A stretch of DNA of 48,944 nt from Akkermansiaceae bacterium (GTDB lineage Bacteria; Verrucomicrobiota; Verrucomicrobiia; Verrucomicrobiales; Akkermansiaceae), in the NCBI GenBank assembly GCA_903919975.1, contig CAIXKE010000001.1:1-48944 (forward strand). The letters run 5' to 3'. Positions within the stretch are counted from its first letter, which is position 1; every line of letters begins with the position of its first letter. The position numbers were made by a program, and so were the translations under genes. The notes under the pieces were generated by a model that saw only the letters and a list, made by a program, of their open reading frames with translations, was not told the origin of the DNA and did no database searches. Below, one piece after another: positions 1-8,862 of the stretch.

Positions 1-293
1 AAGACGGGTGACAGAATGTCCCCGCTCCGACAGCCGACAGAATGTCGGCGCTCCATGCCGGAGCGCGTGCATTTTGCGCGCTGTTGGATGACGGACATCC
101 TGTCCGGCGAGTCGCTTCGCGGAAGACGGGTGACAGAATGTCCCCGCTCCGACAGCCGACAGAATGTCGGCGCTCCATGCCGGAGCGCGTGCATTTTGCG
201 CGCTGTTGGATGACGGACATCCTGTCCGGCGAGTCGCTTTGCGTAAGACGGGTGACAGAATGTCCCCGCCCCGACAGCCGACAGAATGTCGGC
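1..293. repeat. 122-bp tandem repeat of short palindromes
   Basis: A 122-bp unit starts at 1, 123 and 245; the third copy is cut off after about 49 bases, where similarity stops at 293. Each unit contains two hairpin-forming palindromes: CCGACA-gaa-TGTCGG (34-48 in the first unit) and CGGACA-tcc-TGTCCG (92-106). The open frame that runs through the repeat is a by-product of the repeat length and continues antisense into clpC, so I do not call it a gene. The window begins inside the array, so the true copy number is unknown. The core GACA-(loop)-TGTC recurs in the hairpins at 24633-24748. The block lies downstream of clpC and may act as a transcription or RNA-stability boundary (inference). 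Confidence 0.85.
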
Positions 294-338
294 GATTCGT
301 TGCTAGAAGGCCCAGTTAGGCGGGCAGATTTGCAAAAA

Positions 339-2885
339 TCAGACGTTCGCTTCTTCTTTGGGTTCCGGGCGGGTGGAAACGAAGGTGAGTTCCTCGCTGT
401 CGACTTTTTTGATGACGTTGACGGAATCGCCTGGTTTGACATCTCCGCGGAGGAGAGACTCGGCGAGTGGATCTTCGAGGAAGCGCTCGACGGCGCGGCG
501 CATTGGACGCGCGCCGTAGGCCGGATCGAAGCCTTTTTCGGAGAGAAAATCGCGGCATTCTTGGGAAAGAGTGAGAGCGATTTCTTTTTCGGCGAGGCGC
601 TTGACGAGTTTGGAAACTTCCAGATCGACGATTTGGTTGAGATCCACTTTTTCGAGCATATGGAAGACCACGAGATCGTCGAGGCGGTTGAGAAACTCGG
701 GTTTGAAGTAGCGTTTCGATTCCTCAAGGATCTTGTCCTTCATGCCTTCGTGGTCCGCTTGGTCTTCGCTCATCGCGCCGAAACCGAGAGCGGTCTGGCG
801 TTTGATCGACGAGGCCCCGACGTTGGAGGTCATGATGATGATCGTATTGCGGAAGTCGATCTTGCGGCCTAACGAATCGGTGACGGTGCCTTCCTCAAGG
901 ATTTGAAGGAGGAGGTTCATGACATCCGGGTGGGCTTTTTCGACTTCGTCGAAGAGCACCACCGAATACGGGCGACGGCGCACGGCCTCGGAAAGTTGGC
1001 CGCCTTCTTCGTAGCCGACGTATCCGGGAGGCGAGCCGATCAGACGGCTGGCGGTGAATTTCTCCATGTATTCCGACATGTCGATTTGGATGAGTGAATC
1101 CGCATCGCCAAACATGAATTCTGCTAGATTGCGCGCGAGGTAGGTTTTTCCGACGCCGGTGGGGCCGAGGAAAAGGAATGAACCGATCGGGCGGCGCGGG
1201 TCTTTGAGGTCGGCGCGGGAGCGGCGGAGCGCTTTGGAAATGGCGACGACCGCCTCGTTTTGACCGATGACGCGGGTCCGGAGTTCGTCCTCCATCTTGA
1301 GGAGTTTCTCGGTTTCCTTTTCCTCCATGCGGCGGAGCGGGACGCCGGTCCACTTGGCGACGACCGACATGATATCATCGTCGGTGACGGTGACGATGGT
1401 TTCCTCGGAGGTGGAGCGCCAGGTTTTGAGGGTTTCTTCGAGGCTCTTTTTAGCGTGTTTCTCGTCATCGCGAAGCGACGCGGCGGTTTCAAAGTTTTGC
1501 TCGGCGATGGCGGCTAGTTTGGCGCGGTTGATGCGCTCGATCTCGGCCTCGAGGTTCTTGATCACGGGCGGACGGGTCATCGTGCCGATGCGGGCGCGGG
1601 CACCCGCCTCGTCGAGCACGTCGATCGCCTTGTCCGGCAGGAAACGGGCGGTGAGATAGCGTGCAGTGAGCTTCACGGAAGCCTCGATGGCCCCTTGAGT
1701 GAACTTCGCCTTGTGGTGGCTCTCATACTTTTCCCGGAGTCCTTGGAGGATCTTGATGGCGTCTTCCACGGAGGGCTCGTCCACTTTCACCTGTTGGAAA
1801 CGGCGCTCAAGAGCCGAGTCCTTTTCGATGTATTTTCGGTATTCGTTGAGGGTGGTGGCTCCGACGCACTGGAGTTCGGCGCGGCTGAGGGCGGGTTTGA
1901 TGATGTTAGACGCATCCATGGCACCTTCGGCGGAGCCAGCTCCGACGATCGTGTGCAGCTCGTCGATGAAAAGGATGACGTTTTTGACTTTGCGGATCTC
2001 GTCCATCACCGCCTTGATGCGTTCCTCGAATTGGCCGCGGTATTTCGTGCCGGCTACCATCAACGCGAGGTCGAGCGTGACGACGCGCTTGTCGCGGAGG
2101 ATCTCGGGCACGTTGCCATTGGCGATTTCTTGGGCGAGGCCCTCGACGATGGCGGTCTTGCCGACGCCGGCTTCGCCGATGAGGACCGGGTTGTTTTTCG
2201 TGCGGCGGCAGAGGATTTGGATGACGCGTTCGATTTCCGATTCGCGACCGATGACCGGATCGAGTCCACCTTCTTTGGCGACTTTGGTGAGATCGCGGCC
2301 AAACGCTTTGAGGGCCGGGGTTTTCGATTTGGCTTCAGCCTGTGGGTTTTTGGACGGGGCCGGGGCTTCGTCTTCGAATGGGCTGTCGCTGTCTTCCATT
2401 TCGTCGTCGTCGTCCATTTCATCCTCGTCGTCCTGATCATCGGGCGAGAAATTCGGATCGATTTCCGCGAGGATTTCGTTGCGGGTGCGCTGGATGTCCA
2501 CATCGAGGCGTTTGAGCACGCGGGCGGCGACGCCCTCGCCCTCGCGCAGCAGGCCGAGCAGAAGGTGCTCGGTGCCGACGTAGGAATGGTTGAGCGCCTT
2601 GGCTTCTTTGTTGGCAAGGGCGAGCACCTTTTTCACGCGGGGCGTGTAGGGGATATTGCCGGAGGATTTCTGTGGTGGTCCTGAGCCGACTTCTTTCTCG
2701 ACTTCCATGCGTACGGTTTCGAGCTCGAGGCCCATGCGTTCCAGCACGTTGACCGCGACGCCTTGGCCGAGTTTGATCAGGCCGAGCAGAAGGTGCTCGG
2801 TGCCGACATAAGAATGGTTGAAACGATCGGCTTCCTTGCGGGCCAAGGCCAGCACTTGTTGGGCTCGTGGAGTGAAGTTGTTCAT
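339..2885 (-). CDS. clpC: ATP-dependent Clp protease ATP-binding subunit ClpC
   Basis: AAA+ unfoldase that delivers proteins to ClpP in the cytoplasm (family knowledge). The 848-residue length is normal for ClpC. Two Clp-N repeats occupy residues 1-145, each with a GTEHLLLGL motif; the glutamates at 30 and 106 match the positions that bind phosphoarginine in Bacillus ClpC. An acidic Asp/Glu linker follows (about 148-182). Walker A of ATPase domain 1 is GEAGVGKT (237-244). A UVR-like coiled coil lies near 450-500, and domain 2 has GPTGVGKT near 577. The ATG overlaps the mcsB stop by 4 bases (ATGA), so the two are probably translationally coupled. With mcsB and mcsA upstream it forms a protein-arginine phosphorylation and degradation module. 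ClpP and a CtsR repressor are not in the window. Confidence 0.97.
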   Translation of the reverse strand: MNNFTPRAQQVLALARKEADRFNHSYVGTEHLLLGLIKLGQGVAVNVLERMGLELETVRMEVEKEVGSGPPQKSSGNIPYTPRVKKVLALANKEAKALNHSYVGTEHLLLGLLREGEGVAARVLKRLDVDIQRTRNEILAEIDPNFSPDDQDDEDEMDDDDEMEDSDSPFEDEAPAPSKNPQAEAKSKTPALKAFGRDLTKVAKEGGLDPVIGRESEIERVIQILCRRTKNNPVLIGEAGVGKTAIVEGLAQEIANGNVPEILRDKRVVTLDLALMVAGTKYRGQFEERIKAVMDEIRKVKNVILFIDELHTIVGAGSAEGAMDASNIIKPALSRAELQCVGATTLNEYRKYIEKDSALERRFQQVKVDEPSVEDAIKILQGLREKYESHHKAKFTQGAIEASVKLTARYLTARFLPDKAIDVLDEAGARARIGTMTRPPVIKNLEAEIERINRAKLAAIAEQNFETAASLRDDEKHAKKSLEETLKTWRSTSEETIVTVTDDDIMSVVAKWTGVPLRRMEEKETEKLLKMEDELRTRVIGQNEAVVAISKALRRSRADLKDPRRPIGSFLFLGPTGVGKTYLARNLAEFMFGDADSLIQIDMSEYMEKFTASRLIGSPPGYVGYEEGGQLSEAVRRRPYSVVLFDEVEKAHPDVMNLLLQILEEGTVTDSLGRKIDFRNTIIIMTSNVGASSIKRQTALGFGAMSEDQADHEGMKDKILEESKRYFKPEFLNRLDDLVVFHMLEKVDLNQIVDLEVSKLVKRLAEKEIALTLSQECRDFLSEKGFDPAYGARPMRRAVERFLEDPLAESLLRGDVKPGDSVNVIKKVDSEELTFVSTRPEPKEEANV

Positions 2886-4009
2886 GCGTCGCCGGTGTTG
2901 TGGGAATTAGGGAGGGGCTTATTTGTCCCGCTTGTAAAACGAGTATCAGGGGAATCGAGAGAATGCAAACGAGAGCGGACGATTTCCGCACGAATTGCGT
3001 CTCTTTCTTCCGGTTCGAGTTTGCGATCGGAGTGGAGTTGAAGGTGGGCGGGTTGGATATCCATCAACAATGTATCACAGAGCATCACGGTTTCAGGTGG
3101 AAAAAACCCGAGAATCCCGCCGAGGCGGAGGAGCGAGAGGTGGGTGAGTGATTCTTTGGAATCGATGATGTGCGCATGCCGGAGCACGCCGTAGGCACGG
3201 CCGATTTTGTCCGAGACCATTTCCGGATCATCCTCGAGGAGTTTTTCGCGGGCGTTGTGCTCGTGGGAGGCGACTTGGGAGATGACGCGCTCCAGCCGGC
3301 GGATGATGGTTTCCTCGCTCTCTCCAAGGGTCGATTGATTGGAAATTTGGTAGAGGTTTCCCAACGATTCGGTGCCTTCCCCATAAAGGCCGCGCACGGC
3401 GAGGCCGATCTTGCTGACGGCTTGAAGGACCTGGCCGATCTGATCGCTGAGGACGAGGCCGGGCAAGTGGAGCATGGCGGAGGCACGCAGGCCGGTGCCC
3501 AGATTGGTCGGGCAAGTGGTGAGATAGCCGAGGGTGGGATCAAAGGCGAATTCGAGCGAATGCTCCAACTCCGAGTCGAGGGCGGAAAGCGCGGCAAATG
3601 CGGCCGAAAGTTGTAGGCCTGGGCGGATCGCCTGCATGCGGAGGTGGTCCTCCTCGTTGAGCATGAGGCTGAACGTCTGGCGGCGCTCGATCACGGCGGC
3701 CGAGCCATCGCCACGGGCGGCGTGTTCGCGGGAAATCAGGTGACGCTCGACGAGGACTTGTTTCTGCACCGGGCTGAGATCGCCGAGTTCTTGGGAAAAC
3801 GCGCCTTTCATCGCTGGCAGCGCCTCGACGGCCGGGCGCATGAGTTCAAGCGCGGCGGCGCGTTGCTCGCGTTTCGCCCAACCGGGAAATGGATGGCTGC
3901 GCAGATTGCGCGCAAGGCGGATGCGGGAGGTGAGGACCGCGCCGTGATCGCCCTGCCCGCCGGTCATCCAATCGGCGGGGTGTTTGATGAGGGTGGAAAA
4001 ACGCATCAT
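2882..4009 (-). CDS. mcsB: Protein arginine kinase McsB
   Basis: ATP:guanido phosphotransferase that phosphorylates arginines in proteins, marking them for ClpC. The predicted 375-residue protein has the phosphagen-kinase fold signature: TSRIRLARN near the N terminus, NEEDHLR in the middle, and CPTNLGTGLRAS around the conserved cysteine. Near the C terminus RDAIRA (336-341) fits the RDxxRA phosphoarginine-sensing motif known from McsB, so it should be a regulated protein kinase rather than a creatine-kinase-like enzyme. I chose the ATG-ATG pair at 4009/4006; a GTG at 4024 would add five residues. The stop overlaps the clpC start. The spacer to mcsA (4010-4132) holds an imperfect AT-rich inverted repeat. 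Confidence 0.95.
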   Translation of the reverse strand: MMRFSTLIKHPADWMTGGQGDHGAVLTSRIRLARNLRSHPFPGWAKREQRAAALELMRPAVEALPAMKGAFSQELGDLSPVQKQVLVERHLISREHAARGDGSAAVIERRQTFSLMLNEEDHLRMQAIRPGLQLSAAFAALSALDSELEHSLEFAFDPTLGYLTTCPTNLGTGLRASAMLHLPGLVLSDQIGQVLQAVSKIGLAVRGLYGEGTESLGNLYQISNQSTLGESEETIIRRLERVISQVASHEHNAREKLLEDDPEMVSDKIGRAYGVLRHAHIIDSKESLTHLSLLRLGGILGFFPPETVMLCDTLLMDIQPAHLQLHSDRKLEPEERDAIRAEIVRSRLHSLDSPDTRFTSGTNKPLPNSHNTGDA

Positions 4010-4021
4010 GGGAGTGGAAAG

Positions 4022-4145
4022 CACTAAATACTAAATTCGAAATTCGAAACGAAGAAATGGAAGCTGGGGCAGAGGATAGGTGAATCATGGTGGATGTTGC
4101 GAATCGGAGAATCTTTGTTTCGGATTTCATGCTTAGGATTTATTG
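4022..4145. repeat. AT-rich inverted repeat between mcsA and mcsB
   Basis: The arm at 4022-4050, read in reverse complement, matches 4117-4145 at about 22 of 29 positions. Both arms are built of GAAAT/ATTC-type words, unlike the GC-rich coding DNA around them. The right arm includes the last codons and the stop of mcsA. It belongs to a loose group of similar spacers at 12364-12390, 14308-14405 and 15157-15247. Confidence 0.6.
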
Positions 4146-4648
4146 CTTACCTCCAGGGTGCGGATTTCGTCACGAATGCCGGCGGCCTCTTCGTAGCTCT
4201 CGGATGCGATGGCTTGATCGAGGCGGGCGCGGAGTTCTTCGATGCGTTGATGGAGCACCTGCATTTCCATCAATCCCGCAGGGACCTTGCCGACATGTGA
4301 TGCGCCCTTGTGCAATCCTCTGACCATTTGGCCCACTTCTTCGCTGAACGTGGCATAACAATCGCCGCAACCGAAACGACGCACGCGGCGGAGATCGTCT
4401 AAGGTGAAACCACAGGACGCGCACTTGCGGCCGCCACCGGAACCGGTTGCCGTTTTTTGCCCGGATGCGGGGGATCCCGCACCAGCGGAAACCCCACCCA
4501 GCAGCAGATCAGCCATCGAAAATCCAGTGGGATCGGTGACGCCGCGCTCCTTGGCGCAAGGATCGCAAAGGCACACTTTCTTCATCTGCCCCTCGACGAG
4601 TTGGGTGAGAAAGACGGTGGCTTTTTTATCGCAGAAGTCACATTTCAT
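4133..4648 (-). CDS. mcsA: McsA, zinc-binding activator of McsB
   Basis: Adaptor that binds and activates the McsB arginine kinase (family knowledge). The 171-residue protein has four CxxC pairs: CDFC at 3-6, CLCDPC at 26-31, CASC near 96 and CGDC near 113, typical of McsA zinc fingers. A C-terminal UVR motif follows (RIEELRARLDQAIASESYEEAA, given here as its span about 135-155). A Gly/Ser-rich linker separates the two zinc-binding halves. It is the first gene of the mcsA-mcsB-clpC set. The start ATG at 4648 puts CDFC directly at the N terminus, as in relatives. Confidence 0.93.
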   Translation of the reverse strand: MKCDFCDKKATVFLTQLVEGQMKKVCLCDPCAKERGVTDPTGFSMADLLLGGVSAGAGSPASGQKTATGSGGGRKCASCGFTLDDLRRVRRFGCGDCYATFSEEVGQMVRGLHKGASHVGKVPAGLMEMQVLHQRIEELRARLDQAIASESYEEAAGIRDEIRTLEVSNKS

Positions 4649-4670
4649 GCTGGAGGATGCGAGGGTTGGG

Positions 4671-5540
4671 TCAACAGATCGGGGTGCCGGTATTCATGGC
4701 GAGTTCGTGGAAGGCTTTCAGGAATTGCTTGGTGAACGGGCCTGGCTCGCCAGTGCCGATCACGCGGCGGTCGAGCGCCACCACCGGGATGACCTCGGCG
4801 GCCGTGCCGGTGAGGAAGCACTCGTCCGCGGTGAAAATATCATAGCGGGTCAGCGAGCGTTCAACGAAAGGCACGCCGAGGTTTCCTGCGATTTCGATGA
4901 TGACGTCGCGGGTGATGCCATCGAGCGCGCCATCGGTGATGAGCGGAGTGATCAGCTTGCCATTTTTCATGATGAACAAATTGTCGCCCGTGCATTCGGC
5001 GACGTAGCCTTGCTCGTTGAGCATCACAGCTTCGAGAGCGTTCGCTTGGATCGCCTCCACCTTGGCCATGATGTTGTTCAGGTAGTTGAGTGATTTCACC
5101 TGCGGCATCAGGGCGCCCGGCGCCGGGCGGCGGGTGGCGCAGGTAATGATGGAAAGGCCTTTTTCGTAGTGTTCCTTGGGATAGAGCTGAATGGTCGATG
5201 CGATGATGAACATCGATGGCACCGGGCAGAGATACGGATTGAGCCCGAGCTCGCCGGCTCCGCGGGTGACGACCAAGCGGATGTAGCCGTCGGTGAGCCC
5301 GTTCGCAGCCACCGTCTCGCATGTGAAGCGGCAAACTTCCTCCTGCGTCCACGGTAGATTCAGGATGATCGCGCGCGCGGAGTCGAAGAGTCTTCGAATG
5401 TGCTCCTCCAAACGGAAAATCCGCCCGTTGTAAAAACGAATGCCTTCAAAAACACCGTCACCGTAAAGAAGTCCGTGGTCAAAGACCGAGACCTTCGCTT
5501 CCGATTCGTCCACCAAATTTCCGTCGAGCCAAATTTTCAT
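4671..5540 (-). CDS. ilvE: Branched-chain amino acid aminotransferase (class IV)
   Basis: PLP-dependent transamination of Leu/Ile/Val and their 2-oxo acids. The predicted 289 residues match the short archaeal/Aquifex-type IlvE. Features: start MKIWLDGNLV, VFDHGLLYGDGVFEGIR near 20-36, the PLP lysine in VKSLNYLNNI, and CTGDNLFIMKNG. An open frame extends 25 residues upstream to 5615, but relatives start at MKIW, so I use the ATG at 5540. D-amino-acid aminotransferase and aminodeoxychorismate lyase share the fold; the SLNYLNN and ECTGDN segments favour IlvE. Confidence 0.88.
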   Translation of the reverse strand: MKIWLDGNLVDESEAKVSVFDHGLLYGDGVFEGIRFYNGRIFRLEEHIRRLFDSARAIILNLPWTQEEVCRFTCETVAANGLTDGYIRLVVTRGAGELGLNPYLCPVPSMFIIASTIQLYPKEHYEKGLSIITCATRRPAPGALMPQVKSLNYLNNIMAKVEAIQANALEAVMLNEQGYVAECTGDNLFIMKNGKLITPLITDGALDGITRDVIIEIAGNLGVPFVERSLTRYDIFTADECFLTGTAAEVIPVVALDRRVIGTGEPGPFTKQFLKAFHELAMNTGTPIC

Positions 5541-5627
5541 GTGTGAGTTCGAAGCAAGGGTAGGTGGCGGATCGCCCGTGGCAAGCGGAAGATGGACATC
5601 GATTTCAGATGCCACCGTGCGGGGAAG

Positions 5628-6191
5628 TCAGGGGGTTTTCGCTGGGCTGCTGGTGATACCCGTCCAATCGATCTCGCCCTGATCGAGTCTCTGGAGTTCA
5701 CTGGCGTAGATGGCATCCTCGTTTTTCGGATCCATTTCGGCGGCGAGCTCGATGAACATGCGGGCGAGGCGGCGGTTTTCATCCCCGCCCTGTTTCTCCA
5801 GCAACTGCCCCCGCGTGAGAAGCAACCGCGCAAACACCTGCGGGCTATAGTCGGTCTTCGAAACCTCGGGCAAAATACCCTTGGAAAGCTGGAAATTCGC
5901 CACCAGCGCCCGCTTGTTGCGGGGTGAGAGATGGAGCGCTAGCGCGAACATCCGGCGGGCACGGGCGATCGATTCGGGCGCGACCTTGGTGGCGATGAGT
6001 TGGTTCACTGCGAGGCCCGCGAGGTTCGAGGCGTATTCTTCCCGCTCCGAATCCATCATTCCGAGATCGCGGCTGAACGCGCTCTCCACCACTTTGGGCG
6101 GATCCCAAGTGAAGGATTTCGGCGGCTCCGCCAGGCAGACAGCCACCATGCCTAAGCTAAAAATTGTCGTTGCTTGCCAAATCCCCTTCAT
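5628..6191 (-). CDS. Exported TPR-like protein of unknown function
   Basis: The 187-residue product begins MKGIWQATTIFSLGMVAVCLAEPP, which reads as a signal peptide (positive start, hydrophobic core, cleavage near CLA-EPP). The rest is helical and alanine-rich, with repeats such as IARARRMFALALHLSPRNKRALV and RLARMFIELAAEMDPKNEDA that resemble tetratricopeptide units. It likely acts outside the inner membrane as a scaffold (inference). The open frame extends upstream to 6365, but the signal peptide supports the ATG at 6191. It ends 87 bases before the ilvE start, on the same strand. Confidence 0.7.
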   Translation of the reverse strand: MKGIWQATTIFSLGMVAVCLAEPPKSFTWDPPKVVESAFSRDLGMMDSEREEYASNLAGLAVNQLIATKVAPESIARARRMFALALHLSPRNKRALVANFQLSKGILPEVSKTDYSPQVFARLLLTRGQLLEKQGGDENRRLARMFIELAAEMDPKNEDAIYASELQRLDQGEIDWTGITSSPAKTP

Positions 6192-6227
6192 CAGCGCTAA
6201 ACATCGGAAAACTCCGCAACTAGGCAA

Positions 6228-6830
6228 GTGGCAATTCCGGAACCCATCGACAACAAATCCCAGCTCCGCTCCCACATGCGGCGGATGCTTCGCGAGACTG
6301 CGACGAACCCGCGGCCCATTTGCGAGGCGGTCTTCCACTGGCTGTCCTCCCGGCCCACCTTGCAAACCATCGCCGTGTTTGCCGCCCTTCCGGGAGAAGT
6401 CGACCTAACGGAACTAGTCGCCCGCCATCCCGACCACCGCTGGGTTTATCCGCGCATTGATGAGAATAAACTCAGGTTTCACGCCGTCCAAAATCCCGCG
6501 CTCGAGCTGATCCCCGGAGCCTTTGGTGTCTGCGAGCCATCCTCCGCCCTCCCCGAAATCCTGATCCACCAAATCGACGCCTTTCTTTGTCCTGGCCTTG
6601 CCTTCGATGCTCGCGGCGGTCGACTCGGCCGCGGCCGTGGATTCTATGACCGGGTGCTGGCCGATGCCCGTCCGGATGCCGAAAAAATCGGTGTTTGTTT
6701 CCCCAGTCAAATCGTGCCCGACACGTTTTCGGAAGCTCACGACATCCACATGGACGACGTGCTCTGTGATGATCCGATCTTTTCTAAGCCCAGTTCGGCA
6801 CGTCCAACCGGAACTCCGGGATGCGCGTGA
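6228..6830 (+). CDS. 5-formyltetrahydrofolate cyclo-ligase
   Basis: Converts 5-formyl-THF to 5,10-methenyl-THF using ATP (folate one-carbon pathway). The 200-residue protein has the N-terminal KSQLRSHMRRML helix expected in the family (K-x-x-LR-x-x-x-R) and the signature LCPGLAFDARGGRLGRGRGFYDR near 120-140. The start is a GTG; the next ATG would remove the conserved basic helix. The last 47 bases overlap the convergent apaG-like gene, so the C-terminal tail (PTGTPGCA) is probably not conserved. The gene is sometimes named fau or ygfA. Confidence 0.9.
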   Translation: MAIPEPIDNKSQLRSHMRRMLRETATNPRPICEAVFHWLSSRPTLQTIAVFAALPGEVDLTELVARHPDHRWVYPRIDENKLRFHAVQNPALELIPGAFGVCEPSSALPEILIHQIDAFLCPGLAFDARGGRLGRGRGFYDRVLADARPDAEKIGVCFPSQIVPDTFSEAHDIHMDDVLCDDPIFSKPSSARPTGTPGCA

Positions 6831-7170
6831 AAACCCACTCGCCACTGGCCGTTTCTCCGAAAAACGCACCTTCAACTGTCGCGCCGCCGGCCACCACGTG
6901 GTAGCTGTTATAAGAAAAATTTCCTCCCGGTTCGATCACCGGCGTCTGCCCCACCACCCCATCGCCCTCGACGACTGTGACCTCGCCATCGTCTTCCCGT
7001 ACCACCCACTTCCGGCCGCGTATCGTGACCGGATCCGGCGAGTCATTGTGAATGGAAATAAAATACACGAACGGGTGCGGCTTTTCCGGCGGCGCCTCAA
7101 GGCTCGGCATATACACCACGTCCTCCACCGTAACGTGGAGTCCTTCCAATTCCCGAATCTTACCTGCCAT
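6784..7170 (-). CDS. apaG: ApaG domain protein
   Basis: Small beta-sandwich protein of the ApaG family; biochemical role not settled. The 128 residues cover the whole family length: MAGKIRELEGLHVTVEDVVY, IHNDSPDPVTIRGRKWVVRE, then GDGVVGQTPVIEPGGNFSYNS, which is the classic G-x-GVVG-x-x-P-x-x-x-PG-x-x-F-x-Y-x-S motif. The open frame reaches 7317, but relatives start at the ATG at 7170. It overlaps the cyclo-ligase gene tail to tail by 47 bases. It lies about 100 bases downstream of the MCE operon on the same strand. Confidence 0.87.
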   Translation of the reverse strand: MAGKIRELEGLHVTVEDVVYMPSLEAPPEKPHPFVYFISIHNDSPDPVTIRGRKWVVREDDGEVTVVEGDGVVGQTPVIEPGGNFSYNSYHVVAGGATVEGAFFGETASGEWVFTRIPEFRLDVPNWA

Positions 7171-7270
7171 GACGCATATGCTTCCGCCTGCCGTGCTGCG
7201 TGCCAAGCACGAAAGCGGATTGCTGAAAACCGCGCCCTGCCCCGCGGCCCGATAGTTGCTCCCAAAAAAT

Positions 7271-7855
7271 TCAGAGGGCGCGGCTGATTTCCTTAGCAAG
7301 CCGAACGAGAGCTTCATTCATCGCGTTGATTCGCCCGGAAAGATCCTTGGGTGTATCGGTAGGGGTGACCGCTACAGTAGTGCGGAACGGGCGGGTATTC
7401 GCCACGCCGCCAACCACGGGCTGAAGTTTCCATGCGCACTCGAACACAAGATTGTTAGATGAATCCGGTTCGAAGCGGGAAACGCGGATTTCTAGCAACG
7501 TTTGATAATCGATGGTCACAAAATTCTCAACTGGCTGGATGTTGAGTGAATTCGTCAGTCGTCCGAGATTGGTGGCGGTGACGCGTGAGATCGCGGCATC
7601 CAGCGGCTCTGCCCAGAGGTGGTAGCTGGTCATCTGGAGTTGTCCGTCTCCGCTGCGGCTAACCAGTTGTTGCCGATCCAAATAACTCGGCAACGATGGC
7701 CGGGAAATCGCAATCGCCGGGCTGGCACCAGTGACCGGTCGTTCTGGAATCCCCGCGTCAAGCAAGTGATGGACCGAGGTGTCCTTGACGGGTTTGAGCG
7801 CGCCGCAGGAGATCAATAACAGCGGCACGGTGAGGGCGAGGAGAATCGTTTTCAT
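7271..7855 (-). CDS. PqiC-like lipoprotein of the MCE lipid transporter
   Basis: Predicted outer-membrane lipoprotein partner of an MCE transporter. The 194-residue protein starts with a lipoprotein signal peptide whose lipobox is LLISC (Cys17). The body resembles the ABC-type transport auxiliary family (PqiC/YmbA): LPSYLDRQQLV near 55-65, then YHLWAEPLDAAISRVTATNL, the segment typical of the family. Its ATG overlaps the stop of the MCE gene by 4 bases. It is the last gene of the operon. Confidence 0.83.
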   Translation of the reverse strand: MKTILLALTVPLLLISCGALKPVKDTSVHHLLDAGIPERPVTGASPAIAISRPSLPSYLDRQQLVSRSGDGQLQMTSYHLWAEPLDAAISRVTATNLGRLTNSLNIQPVENFVTIDYQTLLEIRVSRFEPDSSNNLVFECAWKLQPVVGGVANTRPFRTTVAVTPTDTPKDLSGRINAMNEALVRLAKEISRAL

Positions 7856-8862
7856 TCGGGTGTGGCTTTGCCGCGGATTAAGGTGTCGGGATCGCGCTTC
7901 AGATCGTTGGTCAATTCCTTGAGCGCCCGCGATGCGCGCTCGGTTTCCTGAAGCACGTTCTGCAAGCGCATCATCACAGGGGAGCGGGCATTGGAGAAAT
8001 TGGAAATCTCCTTGGCTGCCTCATCCATTTTTGCGAGACCGGCATCCGTCTTGGCGATGACCGCATTGAGATCCGCCAACAAGGGATCAAATCCGGCATT
8101 GGCCTTAGTCGCGAGGGCGTCGATCTGAACTAGCGCGGCATCGAGATTTTCCACGGCGCGGGCCAGCTTTTGATTGCTCGTGATCTTGCGGACGTCCTGG
8201 GTAATGGCGATGACGTTGTCGTTGATTTCCTTCATCTTCATTGCGGAGATCTGCTCCTTGGCATTGACCAGAACAACCCGAAGATCCGTGATCACACCGT
8301 CAAAATCGAGCGAGTTGAATTTTTTTAATCCATCGGCAATGCCTGCTATCAGTTCATCCATCTCCGTCCCGATCGTCGGGATAACAGGATATGGGTCCCC
8401 GTCAAATGACCGATAGACAAAACCGCGCTCGGTAGGCACGATGTCGAACTCGACGTAAAGCTGACCCGTTAGAAGACTTTGCTGTTTCATCCCTCCGCGG
8501 AGCCCCTGGCTGACCGCTTTCTCCACGCCTTCGAATGAGGAGAGATCGATGCCGCCGCCTTCTTCGGTGCTGATCAGGCTTAGCTCCTTGTCGCCCAGTT
8601 CGACGACCACCGGAATGATTTTACGGTTCTCTTTGCGGTCCACGAGCACGCTGATTGACTGCACGCGGCCGATCCTCACGCCACCGAAGCGCACGTCCGA
8701 TCCGACCTGAAGTCCGTAAACGCTTTTGTCGAAGTAGAGTAGCACTTCGTGGGTGCTTTTGAAGAATTTTCCCGCACCGAAGATGACGATGGTGGCCCCG
8801 GCGATGATCATCCCGATGAGAGTGAAAATGCCGATGACGGTGGGGCTGGCTTTTTTGCTCAT
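7852..8862 (-). CDS. MCE/MlaD-family substrate-binding protein
   Basis: Periplasmic lipid-binding subunit of an MCE transporter. The 336 residues have one N-terminal membrane helix (about 8-30), then a single MCE domain with VYGLQVGSDVRFGGVRIGRVQSI near 50-72, and a long helical C-terminal part containing AKTDAGLAKMDEAAKEIS. One MCE domain plus a long helix resembles MlaD/LetB relatives that assemble into rings or tubes (family knowledge). Start and stop codons overlap both neighbours by ATGA, pointing to tight coupling in an operon of permease, ATPase, MCE protein and lipoprotein. Confidence 0.9.
   Translation of the reverse strand: MSKKASPTVIGIFTLIGMIIAGATIVIFGAGKFFKSTHEVLLYFDKSVYGLQVGSDVRFGGVRIGRVQSISVLVDRKENRKIIPVVVELGDKELSLISTEEGGGIDLSSFEGVEKAVSQGLRGGMKQQSLLTGQLYVEFDIVPTERGFVYRSFDGDPYPVIPTIGTEMDELIAGIADGLKKFNSLDFDGVITDLRVVLVNAKEQISAMKMKEINDNVIAITQDVRKITSNQKLARAVENLDAALVQIDALATKANAGFDPLLADLNAVIAKTDAGLAKMDEAAKEISNFSNARSPVMMRLQNVLQETERASRALKELTNDLKRDPDTLIRGKATPE

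Noticed and set aside
1-293. Possible CRISPR array
   Set aside because: The whole 122-bp unit is repeated without variable spacers, and there are no cas genes.
42-872. Long plus-strand frame across the tandem repeat and into clpC
   Set aside because: It consists of repeat translation plus the antisense of clpC; there is no family-like sequence.
1695-2684. 329-codon frame antisense to clpC
   Set aside because: It is a shadow of the GC-rich clpC frame; the clpC product has all family motifs.
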